From assembly GCA_049487715.1 (NCBI GenBank), contig CP150588.1, forward strand, positions 1-64,000: a DNA stretch of 64,000 nt. The letters run 5' to 3'. This DNA comes from Pycnococcus provasolii. Lineage: Eukaryota > Chlorophyta > Pseudoscourfieldiophyceae > Pseudoscourfieldiales. Position 1 is the first letter of the stretch; each line of letters opens with the position of its first letter. Below, one piece after another: positions 38,029-48,374 of this stretch. The position numbers and the translations under genes are program-made. Under the pieces are notes generated by a model. That model was given only the letters and a program-made list of their open reading frames with translations. It did no database searches and was not told where the DNA came from.

Positions 38029-39186
38029 ATGTCTGACGCGAACGACAACAACACCACCACCGACGACCGCAAGAGACTCATAGATGAGTTTTGGGCGGCT
38101 GAGAAGAAGGTTGGAGAACCTATAAAGGTTGAAGTTGGGCGCATGGTGTTCGGGGAACGCCAGCGTACACGGGACCGAAAGGTCGCCGACGCCTTCATCG
38201 AGCAACTTCCTCACAGTGCACGCCAAACACACGAGCAAGGCACCGAAGAGTACAGGCTCTGCGACATGTACGAGTCCCTCACAGTGCAAGGTTGGGACTC
38301 TAGTATGCCAGGCTTCGCCCTTAAAGTCGGCGAGGGCGAGGACGTGGAGTACAAGCTGTTAGCAGGGAACACGCGGTACCTCATGCTCGACCACCTGGCA
38401 ACCGCTGGCAACAACGACAAACGCTACACGCATGGGTGGGTCCGCGTTGTTGAAGACGAGAACGACGCACTTGTGATCGCAGAAGGGCACAACCTCATAA
38501 GCGAAACGGTTCGTCCGCCGCCGGACCTTGGAGCGTTCAAGGATGTCCTGGTACAACGGTTGAAAGCTTTGAAAGGAACGCCGCAAGACTTCTTGAGAGA
38601 GTTGGGCGTGGGTTTGCAGCACAACGTGGCATCGTTCGTCAAAAAACTTCTCATCCTACAAACGGAGGTGAACGCGATCCCTGCTAAGCAAGAAGACGTT
38701 GCCTACTATGCGAAATCTCTCTTGGAAAATCTGATGGAGGTGGTGGCCGAGCACATTGCGCGACTGTCGCGTGGCCCGTCGCTAAAGCAAAGCGCCGGCA
38801 CAAGCAAATGGTCAAAGATCAATCCGAAGGTACCGGCGCACGAGGGCGAGGAGGAAGCCAGCAAAGGCAACGGCTACCGCACACTCGTCGACTCTCCGTC
38901 GGAACATGACGACAAAACCTTGCATTTCACTGTGCGAGTAGAGGCGTTCGCACTCTTGGTAAATCCAAGAATCGCGAAACTATCTAAAACGCAGAGCGAC
39001 GTTGATTGGTTGATAGGAAAGGTTGAAAGTCTCTTGAAAGCAAATAAGATGTCGCAAGAGGATGACGTGCGTGCGGCGTTGCAAAGTCGTTTGGAAAGTC
39101 TAGGAGTGCTACGCGGAGTTCCTGCGAACGACGTTGCCAGAGCAACATCGAAAAGGGGATCAAAGGCCATGGATGAGCTCGCCGCC

Positions 39187-39217
<31 letters not shown>

Positions 39218-39459
39218 CCGCCGATGGCCCGCAGCAGGACAACGCGTCGCAAGCGCCGGAAGATCACTCACTGGCGAAAACGGCGGCAAACGCTTGCACG
39301 CATTGCTCGTATTGCTCGCAAGAGACGCCGTGGCATTGCCCGGAGTGTCTAAACCGCAGAGCGACGTGCATCTACATTTGCAGTCCGCAGACCGGACGAC
39401 CGTGTTTTTCGAGGCACTGCCAGGGTGGGGGAAAGAAGGCGAGGAAGGGGTCTATCTAA
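38029..39459 (+). CDS. ParB-like domain protein with C-terminal zinc ribbon
   Basis: From the ATG at 38029 the protein is 476 residues. Residues about 35-165 look like a ParB/sulfiredoxin-type domain: FGERQRTRDRKVADAF, LLAGNTRYLML (compare ParB 'v.GnhRl.A') and a strand GWVRVVEDENDALVIAEGHN. The middle (165-360) is helical. A poly-Ala stretch (384-398) precedes a Cys-rich end with Cys at 423, 426, 429, 437, 440, 447, 451, 459 and 464 (CTHCSYCS, WHCPEC, CFSRHC). This resembles the zinc ribbon at the end of piggyBac-type transposases. I do not recognise the family. It could be a domesticated mobile-element protein or a DNA-binding factor. The ParB assignment is tentative. Confidence 0.6.
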
Positions 39460-39590
39460 TCTGAGAAGTATAGAAGGAAATAAATTTATACTTTAATTTC
39501 AGATACAAATTATTTCTACAATGAAGCACTACTCTCACTTCTCACACATCAGCAAGCAAGCAAGCAAGCAAGCAGCACTTTTTTTAGAAG

Positions 39591-42500
39591 TTAAATACCA
39601 CCAGGTGTTCCTTGGCTCAAGCCATCTCCAATCACAGCCACGATGTCGTTAAACGTCGGCCGCTTCTTGAGGTCCATCTGCGTACACCGAGTGACCAAAT
39701 CCCACATCATAAGCTTTGCAGGATGCGCCTCATCCGGATTCTCAAAAGTGGGTGCAGGTAAGCTCGACCCACCACAATTGCTGAGTGGATGAACGTCGTC
39801 CGCCGCCATGGCATAGTCACGCTGGATTTCCCACGTGTCCTTACCACCGAATGGAATGTTGCCGGTAAGCATCTCGTACACCACGCATCCAAACGAGTAC
39901 ACGTCAGCCGCGCGAGCGTCGTGAACTGTGGTAGCACCTCGCTCATCCGGAGGACTAATCAGTTCAGGGGCTGCGTACGCGCACGTTCCCACCGTGCCCG
40001 CGGTAAGCGAACGTCGCAGAATCGAATTTGCGTTATTTTTCCCGCCACCGCCGCCACCACCACCACCGCTGCCGTCGTCGGCGCCGCTATAGTCCAGCGT
40101 CCTCGCCTGCCCGTAGTCGCCGACTTTCAATCCAAGACCTCGGCTCACAAAAACATTTGCAGTCTTCAAGTCCCGATGCAAAATAGGAATCGCGCGGTCG
40201 TGCAGATGCGCCATCGCCACGGCAATGTCCTGAACAAGCTTCGCCGTCTTGAAGGAATCCTTCAGCAGAGCACCCTTCGTATGCGAAATTAAACTACGAA
40301 GGCTTCCACGCGTGCAGTACTCGAAAACGATACCAACCGTGTCCTCGTCCACCATCACGCCGTGCCTTTGAACCACCTCAGCAGCCTCCTCCTCGAAGAG
40401 AACGCCGCGCATCGCCACGATATTTTCGTGAGGTGGATGCGTTGCAAAAGCGCTCATCGTCGCCTCGGCAGGGCCGGTGAACTTCACCACCACAGGCGAG
40501 CCTTTCAGCGTAGCGGTGAACACCTGACCCTCCGCTCCACCACCCAAAAATCGGCCGAGTTTGACATCATTCGATGATGTGCGCAGCACCTGCAAGCTGG
40601 CGGCAACGTACTGCCTGTACGCCGTTCTCGGACTCGGCGGCTGAAACACCGTAAGGCCGGACGACGACCGCGACGGCGAAAGCATGCCGCTGCCCTCGTC
40701 AGAAGATGTGTCAGAGCGTCGCGACGACGCACCGGACGGCAAGGAGTCAGCTTTCGTCTTGATTGGCCGCAAGCCTGGCACAGAAGGCGGCTTACCCAAA
40801 TCCTGCTTCGCTTCGGTGCCATCATCATTCTCCCGTTCAGCACGCTCACTCCCGTCACCACCACCACCACCACCACCACCACCACCACCATCACCTTCCT
40901 CCTCATCCTCCCTGATGCTGTTGGCCTTCATGATCGCGCTATTCGATCTCAACGAACGCTGTGAAAATTTCGTGGGAGTGCTTCCATGCTTAGGCGTAGG
41001 ACCCCTGCTTCCCTTATCCTTGTCTCGCAGAACGTCTATATTCAGATAGCTCGAAAGGCGCGTCGACGGCTTATTGTTCCAAACCTGACTAACCTTTTCC
41101 TTGCGCTGAGACTTGAGCATAGCATCAAGCTGTATGGCTGATGGCAAGTCAGCTTGCCACTCCTGTTTGCCGCCGCCATCCTCCCCTTCCTCCTCGTTAA
41201 TGCCGTGTATCTCGCCGCCGACACTTAGCAGATACATCAAGCCTGCAGCCCACGCCAAGTGCGTCTTCGCGTCGTCAAATTGAAGGTTGAGAGGAGGATC
41301 AACGCCGAGCACGAACGAGATGGAAATGGTCCGTGTATCCTCGTCAGAAGCAACATCGTCGATGTAGTGCAGAAGAACGTACTTTTCCCACGCCCAGCGA
41401 AGCATCGTGCCGTCGGCGGCAAGCTGGAAGAAGCGGCGCTTGCCCACGTGGGCAGAAGCAACCCCAAATGCAGATGTTATGCGGCGAGAGACTGCACGCG
41501 AAAGCTCACCGGAGGTGCTGCCGGCGAATGCGCGACGCCACAATGCCTTGAAGCGCGAAAGCATAGATGGATCGTTGTTGTCGCTTCCGTCCGACGAATA
41601 CCGTGCGTCTGGCGCCACAGTCGGCAGTTCACCAACCTGCGCCTCGTTCAAGATCTGAGCGTACTGCCTGGCATTTAGCTTGCGCACCCACACGCCAAAG
41701 ACGAGCGGTCTCAGAACCTTTGGCAAGCTTTTCAGGCGCTCCATCAAGCCGCGGCTTTTCATGTGATCGCTGACCCGACGTTTGCGCTCGGTGTCAACCT
41801 TACCTCGCTTGACGGCGGACTGAAAGATGGCAACCGTGCGCGCCATTTGGGCTGCTGAGTAGAACGTGAGACGCGGGCCTATCGGCTTGTCCATGAGCGT
41901 CCCTGCCACAGCCTGCGAGAACTCGCCAGGCGGCGACGACTTATCGCGTGGCGAGATCTTCTCTTCGCCATTTTTTCGCGACGACGATGGTGACGTGCGC
42001 CCTGTCGATCCGATCCCAAGCACAGCCGCCAGAGACTTTTTGAATCCCATGCCCACGAGCGACTCCACATTACTCAGAGAGTCAATACGCCACGTCTTTG
42101 CGCGCTGCAGCAGAGTGTGCAGCACGAGAACGCGGTTCGCGGTGAAGAGGATGCACGCGACAACCATGTATGCCGGACTGAGGTCGCTGCTGATGAGTTT
42201 TTGCATGACGGCGGCGGAGATGCACATCGCCGTGTAAGCCAGCGCGAGCGGCGCCAAGATGAGCGCGGCGCGAAGAAACGCGCGACTCTCAAGGCGTGCG
42301 GCGCAGATTGCGCACGCAGCCTGCACGGTGTTTGCGCCAACACCTGCAAGCAGGAGCGCAAGCCACGTCGAGTCCTCGCGTGCGATCGTCTCGTCGTAAA
42401 TCGCGCCCGTCGCTCCCACAAGGCACGTGAGCAAGAGCAGGGCAATGTCCACCTTGATGGCTGTGTACAGGCGCTGCGTGTTGAGAAATCTCTCCCTGAG

Positions 42501-43526
42501 CTGTTCTGCGTCGTGATCTCTCAGGTCCACGGCACATCGCGAGTAGATGCGCCATCCGAATTGCCGATACGTCGTTCTCGCGAGCATGATGACGCCCACT
42601 TGCATGAGCGAGCCGACGACGAGGATTCCCGCCTCTGCATCCGTTGGCTCATAGCTGAGAATGAGCAGGGCTGCGCGCAGCGCCATCGCGAGCTCGAAAC
42701 CGACGCTGAGCAAGAGCTGGAATGCGTTCTCGTTGCGCACGGCGTCAAGCACGAGGCACATGTACGCGACGGCGGTGGCGATGAGAAATGTGGCAAGCTG
42801 GTCGGCGACGGATCCTGGGTGTCGTGCTCGCACGTCTTTGTTTGTCAGCAGGTAAACGGCGTACACGAGGCACATGATGGTTCCAGCGGCGCACAGCATG
42901 AGGAACGCCTGCGATGCGAGCGGCAGGTTGCTCCAGAAGTCGGGTTCCAGCAGTCGTGCTTTCGCGTGCGGAGCGACGTCGCGAACGAACGACATGCCTC
43001 CTGGGCTCTGGCTGCTTTTCCGTCGCGAGAGCGGGTGGTGCAGGTTTGCGGGGGACTTCCGGTTTGTCTCCGGAGACGTGGTGAGGCTGACTGATGCTGG
43101 CGACACCGGCGTGGCTGGGTTGCTGATATTATTCTCGCTGCTGTCCGAATTGTTGTGTTCGAAGCGCAGGTCCGCGATGTTGCGCCGAGGTTGTCGAGGT
43201 TCACTGAGAGCGGCTGATACCGGCTGATACCGAGAACTGGAAATGCGGCTGATACCACCACCACCACCACCACTACCGCCGCCGCCGCCGTCGTCGTCGT
43301 CGTTAAACACAAACACGTGTCTTTCTGACACAGGTGAAGAATGGCAGAAACCAACACTGCTACCAACCACCCCATGCAAACCACCACCCCAACCACCCGA
43401 TGACAAAGGTGAAGATGAAGTGGTGGCGCCACCACCACCACCACCACCACCACCACCACCACCACCAACTCCGTCGCATGGTGACTGCGACGACGACACA
43501 AATGCCTCCTCCAGCTTCTCCTCCAT
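39591..43526 (-). CDS. Multispanning membrane protein kinase (7-8 TM, PH-like, TKL-type kinase)
   Basis: From the ATG at 43526 (MEEKLEEAFVSSSQS) 1311 residues. The first 195 are polar, with poly-Gly tracts. Seven or eight hydrophobic helices lie between about 205 and 475 (LMLCAAGTIMCLVYAVYLL, ALLLAGVGANTVQAACAICA and others). Residues about 690-770 resemble a PH domain (KRRFFQLAADGTMLRWAWEK ... FDDAKTHLAWAAGLMYLLS). The kinase spans 987-1300: glycine loop GGGAEGQVF, Lys 1015 in VVVKF, HRDLKTANV at 1117-1125, DYG at 1137-1139 instead of DFG, and APE at 1186-1188. Most catalytic residues are present, so it is probably active. It looks like a membrane receptor or sensor kinase of a kind I cannot name. 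The upstream frame (to 43871) is an interstitial telomeric artefact. Confidence 0.85.
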   Translation of the reverse strand: MEEKLEEAFVSSSQSPCDGVGGGGGGGGGGGGGATTSSSPLSSGGWGGGLHGVVGSSVGFCHSSPVSERHVFVFNDDDDGGGGGSGGGGGGISRISSSRYQPVSAALSEPRQPRRNIADLRFEHNNSDSSENNISNPATPVSPASVSLTTSPETNRKSPANLHHPLSRRKSSQSPGGMSFVRDVAPHAKARLLEPDFWSNLPLASQAFLMLCAAGTIMCLVYAVYLLTNKDVRARHPGSVADQLATFLIATAVAYMCLVLDAVRNENAFQLLLSVGFELAMALRAALLILSYEPTDAEAGILVVGSLMQVGVIMLARTTYRQFGWRIYSRCAVDLRDHDAEQLRERFLNTQRLYTAIKVDIALLLLTCLVGATGAIYDETIAREDSTWLALLLAGVGANTVQAACAICAARLESRAFLRAALILAPLALAYTAMCISAAVMQKLISSDLSPAYMVVACILFTANRVLVLHTLLQRAKTWRIDSLSNVESLVGMGFKKSLAAVLGIGSTGRTSPSSSRKNGEEKISPRDKSSPPGEFSQAVAGTLMDKPIGPRLTFYSAAQMARTVAIFQSAVKRGKVDTERKRRVSDHMKSRGLMERLKSLPKVLRPLVFGVWVRKLNARQYAQILNEAQVGELPTVAPDARYSSDGSDNNDPSMLSRFKALWRRAFAGSTSGELSRAVSRRITSAFGVASAHVGKRRFFQLAADGTMLRWAWEKYVLLHYIDDVASDEDTRTISISFVLGVDPPLNLQFDDAKTHLAWAAGLMYLLSVGGEIHGINEEEGEDGGGKQEWQADLPSAIQLDAMLKSQRKEKVSQVWNNKPSTRLSSYLNIDVLRDKDKGSRGPTPKHGSTPTKFSQRSLRSNSAIMKANSIREDEEEGDGGGGGGGGGGGDGSERAERENDDGTEAKQDLGKPPSVPGLRPIKTKADSLPSGASSRRSDTSSDEGSGMLSPSRSSSGLTVFQPPSPRTAYRQYVAASLQVLRTSSNDVKLGRFLGGGAEGQVFTATLKGSPVVVKFTGPAEATMSAFATHPPHENIVAMRGVLFEEEAAEVVQRHGVMVDEDTVGIVFEYCTRGSLRSLISHTKGALLKDSFKTAKLVQDIAVAMAHLHDRAIPILHRDLKTANVFVSRGLGLKVGDYGQARTLDYSGADDGSGGGGGGGGGKNNANSILRRSLTAGTVGTCAYAAPELISPPDERGATTVHDARAADVYSFGCVVYEMLTGNIPFGGKDTWEIQRDYAMAADDVHPLSNCGGSSLPAPTFENPDEAHPAKLMMWDLVTRCTQMDLKKRPTFNDIVAVIGDGLSQGTPGGI

Positions 43527-43660
43527 GCTGAGAATGAAAGCGAAACTTTCGACGATTGAGCACAAGCGCGCGCGCGTTGGGTTGGGACAGGCACAGGGCC
43601 TCGAGGGAGGGGAGGGAAGGCTTCGAAGGAACCCAAACCAAACCAAAAGAGCAAAGCAGG

Positions 43661-43720
43661 CCCGTACCCGTACCCGTACCCTAACCCTAACCCTAACCCT
43701 AACCCTAACCCGTACCCTAA
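43661..43720. repeat. Interstitial telomeric array, ten hexamers
   Basis: Three CCCGTA, five CCCTAA, one CCCGTA and one CCCTAA hexamers lie 135 bp upstream of the kinase start. The mixture of two hexamer types suggests block duplication after insertion. In the minus-strand frame it reads as a Val-Arg repeat, which I do not regard as protein. Confidence 0.95.
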
Positions 43721-45018
43721 CGCTCTGAGCGCGAGGCCCTACCTTTACCATTAAAAATGGGACGCTAACAAAGCTTTGGCCGCAAGAGGAGCAGGTAGGA
43801 CCGTAGGAAGGGGGATGTCTGCGGCCGTCTCTGCGGGTGAGATTAACCTGACAGCCACAGCCTACAGCCACAGGGAGGGAGCCTCGGAGGGCCTTACAAT
43901 AGACTACGGTACAGTAACTATCTTAGTCTAGGACCGAAGGAGGACCGGTCAAGTCAACCCCCCAAAGCTTGCCGGTCTATTAAAATCCCTCCTCACTCCT
44001 CAGGTTGTTGTCGGGACCCTGGGAGATAGAGAGATGCGAGCATCTGGGCAACCAACCAACCCCCTCTGAGTAGTCTACATAGACTATCGTACCGGTACGT
44101 AGCAAGAAGGGAGGGAGGGAGGAAGGGGATTAATTCACGTGTCGTGTGCGTGTGGGAAAAGAAAACACGCCACGCCGGAACCTCACGCCCTCTCCTGAAG
44201 TGGAAGTTCCGAATTCTTTTATTTGGCAACAACAACAACATTATTATTATACGGATTAAGAGCAACGGCTTAAGTAGCCGTGCGAGTCTTGTTGAGCTTA
44301 CACTCGGGCGAGCAACGGCTTAAGTAGCCGTGCGAGTCTTGTTGAGTCTACATTCGGGCGAGCAACGGCTTAAGTAGCCGTGCGAGTCTTGTTGAGTCTA
44401 CATTCGGGCGAGCAACGGCTTAAGTAGCCGTGCGAGTCTTGTTGAGCCTACATTCGGGCGAGCAACGGCGCAGCCGTGCGAGTCTTGTTGAGCCTCCCTC
44501 CTTAAGTATATTGGAGACACACTCAGATACACTCGTGCATCAGTACTGGGCGTGTGTATCTAAGCGAGCGAGCGAGCGACACTCATTCGAGACACACTCG
44601 TGCGTGGCCAGCGTGTTACGTACAGGAACGTACCTCTTGCTGTCGTTTCGTGCGGGAGCTGTGAGCATCACTCCTGTGTGTGAGCTGTGAGCTCTTCATT
44701 GTGTGCTGTGTGAGCTCTGGCTTGCTTGTGTGTGAGCTGTGTGAGTATTTTCGAGCTCGCTTGCTCATCAACATACACTAATACAGATACAGTCGTTAAG
44801 GCGCACTAAGAAGCACTTCATAAGACGAGCGAACCTCAACAACAGCGGCAAGCAACAACGACAACAACAGCGAGCAGCGGCAACAGCGTTTCTCGGCTTG
44901 TTGTCGTCGCATACCTTACTGGCGCACCCAGATAGGTTGGTTTGGGTGGTAGCCTCCTCCTCCAACGGCAGAGCAGCGGCTACAACGGCAACAACCACAG
45001 CAGCAATAACAACCATCT
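43721..45018. other. Divergent intergenic region, kinase / LRR gene
   Basis: About 1.3 kb. It contains the 50-bp tandem array (separate entry) and GCGAGCGAGCGAGC at about 44563-44577. A GTGTGAGCTGTGAG-rich stretch lies at 44660-44745 and CAACAACAG tracts at 44840-44875. No gene is seen. Confidence 0.5.
44261..44500. repeat. 50-bp tandem repeat, four full copies and one partial
   Basis: Copies start at 44261, 44311, 44361, 44411 and 44461. Each begins AGCAACGGCTTAAGTAGCCG, where CGGCT and AGCCG form a 5-bp stem around TAAGT. The copy at 44461 has lost part of the stem-loop. Copies differ only at CTTACACT/TCTACATT/CCTACATT positions. Confidence 0.93.
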
Positions 45019-48000
45019 ATGGCGCCGCCCAGTGGTGAACCCGGTGGTGGTGCCAAGCCTGTGTTGCCTCGTCTTCAACTACCTGGCAGTGGTGCCGGTG
45101 CTCATGCAGAGTCTGGTACTGGTCCCGCACGCACGGGCACTGCTGGCGGCAGTCGTCCTCCTTCTCGGCAGCCGCACCCGCCCGCTTCGTCCGGGTCTTC
45201 CAGGGGGGCCTTTTCGATTTCGTCTCGTACCCCTGGAAGTTCCACGAGGAGGATGTTGATGGGGAAGAAGAAGGCCACGGGTGGTGGTGGTGGTGGTTCC
45301 CTCACGGACCGAACTTACGGTCCTGCGGCAGGCAGGACACACTCGCGTGCGCATGTTCCTGGCTTCTCGTGTCGTCCGGGAACTGTCGCGCTTGACACAC
45401 GTAAGGTGGTGACTGCGGCGTTCGAGCAAATGCGAGTCGCGATTCCGCACGCGGTCAAACACCTCAGGCGAGCGAGGGAAGCGCTCGCCGTCGCGCTAGC
45501 GGCGGAAGATAACGCAATCGGAATCGGAAACAACGCCGCGCACATCGCATTCCAAAGACTTGGGACGCCATCCGCAAACAACGAACAAATGGACAAGGAA
45601 ACGGAACTTCAAGTCGGACAACTTGCACTCAAGTCTGTCACGCACGTTCAGGCGCAGCTACACGTACTGTGCACGGGAGACAAGTTCGCGGCGGCGCAAC
45701 TCGGGAAACTGTGCAAAACCATGACGCGCGAAGAACTCGACGCGCTCTGCGAGCTGCTTGACCGACTCAAGAACTTCTCCTTCTCCGACTTTGTGAGGTC
45801 CATGCACGCATCCGCAACAGCCGCAGACTCGACGTCGCGCGCAGCGAAGAGGCCAGCCAGGGTGCTCGCCTCCGCATACGGCGCACTCACAACCAGAGAA
45901 AGCGAGGAGGCGAGCAGACGGCGCCGTCAGGCGCTCATGGCTGCTGCCACCCACCAAGGACACGGGGGCGCGAGAGAGCGGCTCGCGAAGAACGAGGAGG
46001 CGCGAACCGCCGCGAAAGAAAACAACGCGCAGGCGCAGGCAGATCCAGGAACGAGGCGCGAAAGGCGAGGAAGCATCGTCGCGCGCTTGGAGCGCAAATA
46101 CCGCTCCGCGTCGATGGCGCGTGAGACTTCACCCCACCGCCGCGAGGAGGGAGAGAAGCACTCCGCGCTCTGGGCGCCGTGGAATGCGGCGCGCGTCGTC
46201 GACTCGCTGCTGTTCATCGACCGTGCCAAGTACGACGAGCAGGCGAGGCAGCGGCAGCTCGATCACGAAAGGAGGAAGAAGGAGGCGCTGGGCACGATGA
46301 TGCTTCCCGTACCCAATTCGCCGACGGGCGACAGCTCGGAGCCTTCGGAAGAAGCAGGCGGTAGCAAGTGGAAAGGCGCGCTGGACGAAATTGGAATCGG
46401 CCAGTGGGCGCACTTCAAGAAATTGCGCGCGCTGCGTGCAATCGGTGCAACCTTGCACATCGGCGTGGATAAGCTGAAGGAGAATGACGAGAAAATCCAA
46501 AGGATACAAGATGCCATGCATAAGGGCGTCAACAATAAGCCGTACGCGCACCTGCGCAGGCAGTGGAGCACCAATGACGGAAGACACGACGAGAAGGACA
46601 AGAAAATCGCATTCGACTTTCTCGCTGATATCGACAACGACAGCTGCGAGGAATACGACGCGTGGTGCGCGCCGTTCGCGGCTTACGGCAGGGCGTGCAA
46701 TCGTCACGGCGTTGCGCCGTCGAATTCGATCGTGCGGCAGCTCGAGAAGAACGAGCTGCGCGTCACAGGCTATCATCTCGGCCCGTCTGGCATGAAGGCG
46801 CTGGCAGAGGCGCTCAGCGAGACACACATCGGTGATGGCGCGTCGGCTGCATCGACGCTAATTCGAGTTTCGGACGAGAATATCAACAGTCACGAAGAGT
46901 TTGGCGAGGCTGAGTGGCACCTTGACTTGACGCGGCGCAGCGGACAGCGTACAGGGAGTCGGGCGAAACAGGCACCGAAGGTGCCCAATCTCACAGACGC
47001 CTGGCGAAAGGATGTGGGGCTTCCTCCTGACACAACGAATCTCCCGGCGAATGATAGCCTTGCCGCAGAGTCGAGCAGGAACGGCAGCGTTTCCCTCATC
47101 GAGCGTGCGCGCTACATGAATGACACGTCGCTGTTAGTGCGCAACACGGTGCAGCAAACGGAACATGAGTACGAGGCACGGGCAAAGCTTGGAGCTGCCA
47201 TTGCCGATCACACGGACGTGCAAGAGGAAAGCACGCACTTAAATCCGATGGATCGTTTCATGAAGGCTGGTTACGCGCAAGGGTACAACCTGCGGTTCGA
47301 TCTCACTCACATTGAGCTCGTGCACACGAAAATCGGGCCGGACGGATGTGAGGCACTCGTCAAGGCACTTCTTGACTGCGACCACTTCCCTCTCGAGGTT
47401 CTCGTGCTTGACGGGAACCTGATCGGCAGCCGCGGCGCAAATGCGCTCACGCAATTTTTTGATTTTGTCACTCACGCCGGGCGCGTGCGCAGAGGTCACG
47501 AGGGCGCGCGGCATCACCACCAGCGCATTCGTCGATTTTCCGTTGCCGAAAACAATCTCACGGATGCGTCGCTAAGTCCTCTTATCGATTCGATGCAGCT
47601 TCTTGGTACCCTGGAGGAGTTGGACATTTCTTCGAATCGCGCCGCCGTGGCAAGCGCGCGAAGTCTTGGAAAGCTCCTGGAGGTGCAGAAGAATCACCTG
47701 AAGTCGATAGCCGCGCGCTGGAATAGCTTCAGTACCGTGCACGCTGAAACTCTGATGGCGGACGTCGGGGGCAGCGATTGCGCTCTGCAGCGCCTTGATC
47801 TGAGCTGGAATTCGTTGTGTGACGAAGGCTTGGCTGTTGTCGCCGCGGCTGCGGCGTCCCTTTCTTCGTTGCGCAGCCTGAAGCTTTCCAATGTGAACGC
47901 GAGCGCATCCGGCGTGTCTTCCGCTCGCGATCTGCTCGCTTCGCACGTTGCGAATGGCGTGGACGTCGACCTGCGCGAGAATACGACTCTACCATCAAGC

Positions 48001-48120
48001 CGTCTTTCCGAGTTTGCCTCATTTTCTTCTACTCCTGCTTTCAAGCGAGACGAGCCTTTGGAGCCGCGTATGGAATCCTTCGGCGGTTCGAGCAAGGCTG
48101 GCACAGCAGAGCTTGCGTAG
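45019..48120 (+). CDS. Large protein with C-terminal leucine-rich repeats (RI type)
   Basis: 1033 residues. The first ~110 are Gly/Ser/Pro/Arg-rich and probably disordered. A helical region (about 125-260) follows, with AFEQMRVAIPHAVKHLRRAR and LDALCELLDRLKNFSFSDFV. The middle is charged (RERLAKNEEARTAAKENNAQ). From about 755 to 990 there are ribonuclease-inhibitor-type LRRs: IGPDGCEALVKALL, LEVLVLDGNLIGSRGANALT, RRFSVAENNLTDASLSPLID, LEELDISSNR and LQRLDLSWNSLCDEGLAVVA. Such LRRs form a protein-binding horseshoe. Proteins of this size and layout are common among algal cytoskeletal or ciliary components, but nothing here decides the function. It is the first of two plus-strand genes in tandem, with about 250 bp to the next. 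Confidence 0.75.
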   Translation: MAPPSGEPGGGAKPVLPRLQLPGSGAGAHAESGTGPARTGTAGGSRPPSRQPHPPASSGSSRGAFSISSRTPGSSTRRMLMGKKKATGGGGGGSLTDRTYGPAAGRTHSRAHVPGFSCRPGTVALDTRKVVTAAFEQMRVAIPHAVKHLRRAREALAVALAAEDNAIGIGNNAAHIAFQRLGTPSANNEQMDKETELQVGQLALKSVTHVQAQLHVLCTGDKFAAAQLGKLCKTMTREELDALCELLDRLKNFSFSDFVRSMHASATAADSTSRAAKRPARVLASAYGALTTRESEEASRRRRQALMAAATHQGHGGARERLAKNEEARTAAKENNAQAQADPGTRRERRGSIVARLERKYRSASMARETSPHRREEGEKHSALWAPWNAARVVDSLLFIDRAKYDEQARQRQLDHERRKKEALGTMMLPVPNSPTGDSSEPSEEAGGSKWKGALDEIGIGQWAHFKKLRALRAIGATLHIGVDKLKENDEKIQRIQDAMHKGVNNKPYAHLRRQWSTNDGRHDEKDKKIAFDFLADIDNDSCEEYDAWCAPFAAYGRACNRHGVAPSNSIVRQLEKNELRVTGYHLGPSGMKALAEALSETHIGDGASAASTLIRVSDENINSHEEFGEAEWHLDLTRRSGQRTGSRAKQAPKVPNLTDAWRKDVGLPPDTTNLPANDSLAAESSRNGSVSLIERARYMNDTSLLVRNTVQQTEHEYEARAKLGAAIADHTDVQEESTHLNPMDRFMKAGYAQGYNLRFDLTHIELVHTKIGPDGCEALVKALLDCDHFPLEVLVLDGNLIGSRGANALTQFFDFVTHAGRVRRGHEGARHHHQRIRRFSVAENNLTDASLSPLIDSMQLLGTLEELDISSNRAAVASARSLGKLLEVQKNHLKSIAARWNSFSTVHAETLMADVGGSDCALQRLDLSWNSLCDEGLAVVAAAAASLSSLRSLKLSNVNASASGVSSARDLLASHVANGVDVDLRENTTLPSSRLSEFASFSSTPAFKRDEPLEPRMESFGGSSKAGTAELA

Positions 48121-48374
48121 AATACTACAACGAGAATGCCGTTTGATTTGAAAAGGAGTACTCGCATAGACCGGTTAGGTATTGTGTAAGATAGTCTATC
48201 AAACAAGAAACATATTTATAAAATATATAAAACAACAAAAATTCCAAATGGTAGATCGATTCGGGTTTCGGGTAACGATTCGGGGTTACAGATCCCCCAG
48301 TCACCAGTAGGTTTCGCCGCCGACGCCCATTTCGCCCATTTTTCCTCGTCGTTTTCGTCGTTTTCGCTCTGACA

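Noticed and set aside
43527-43871. N-terminal extension of the kinase with a Val-Arg repeat
   Set aside because: It is translated interstitial telomere; the ATG at 43526 starts a normal N terminus.
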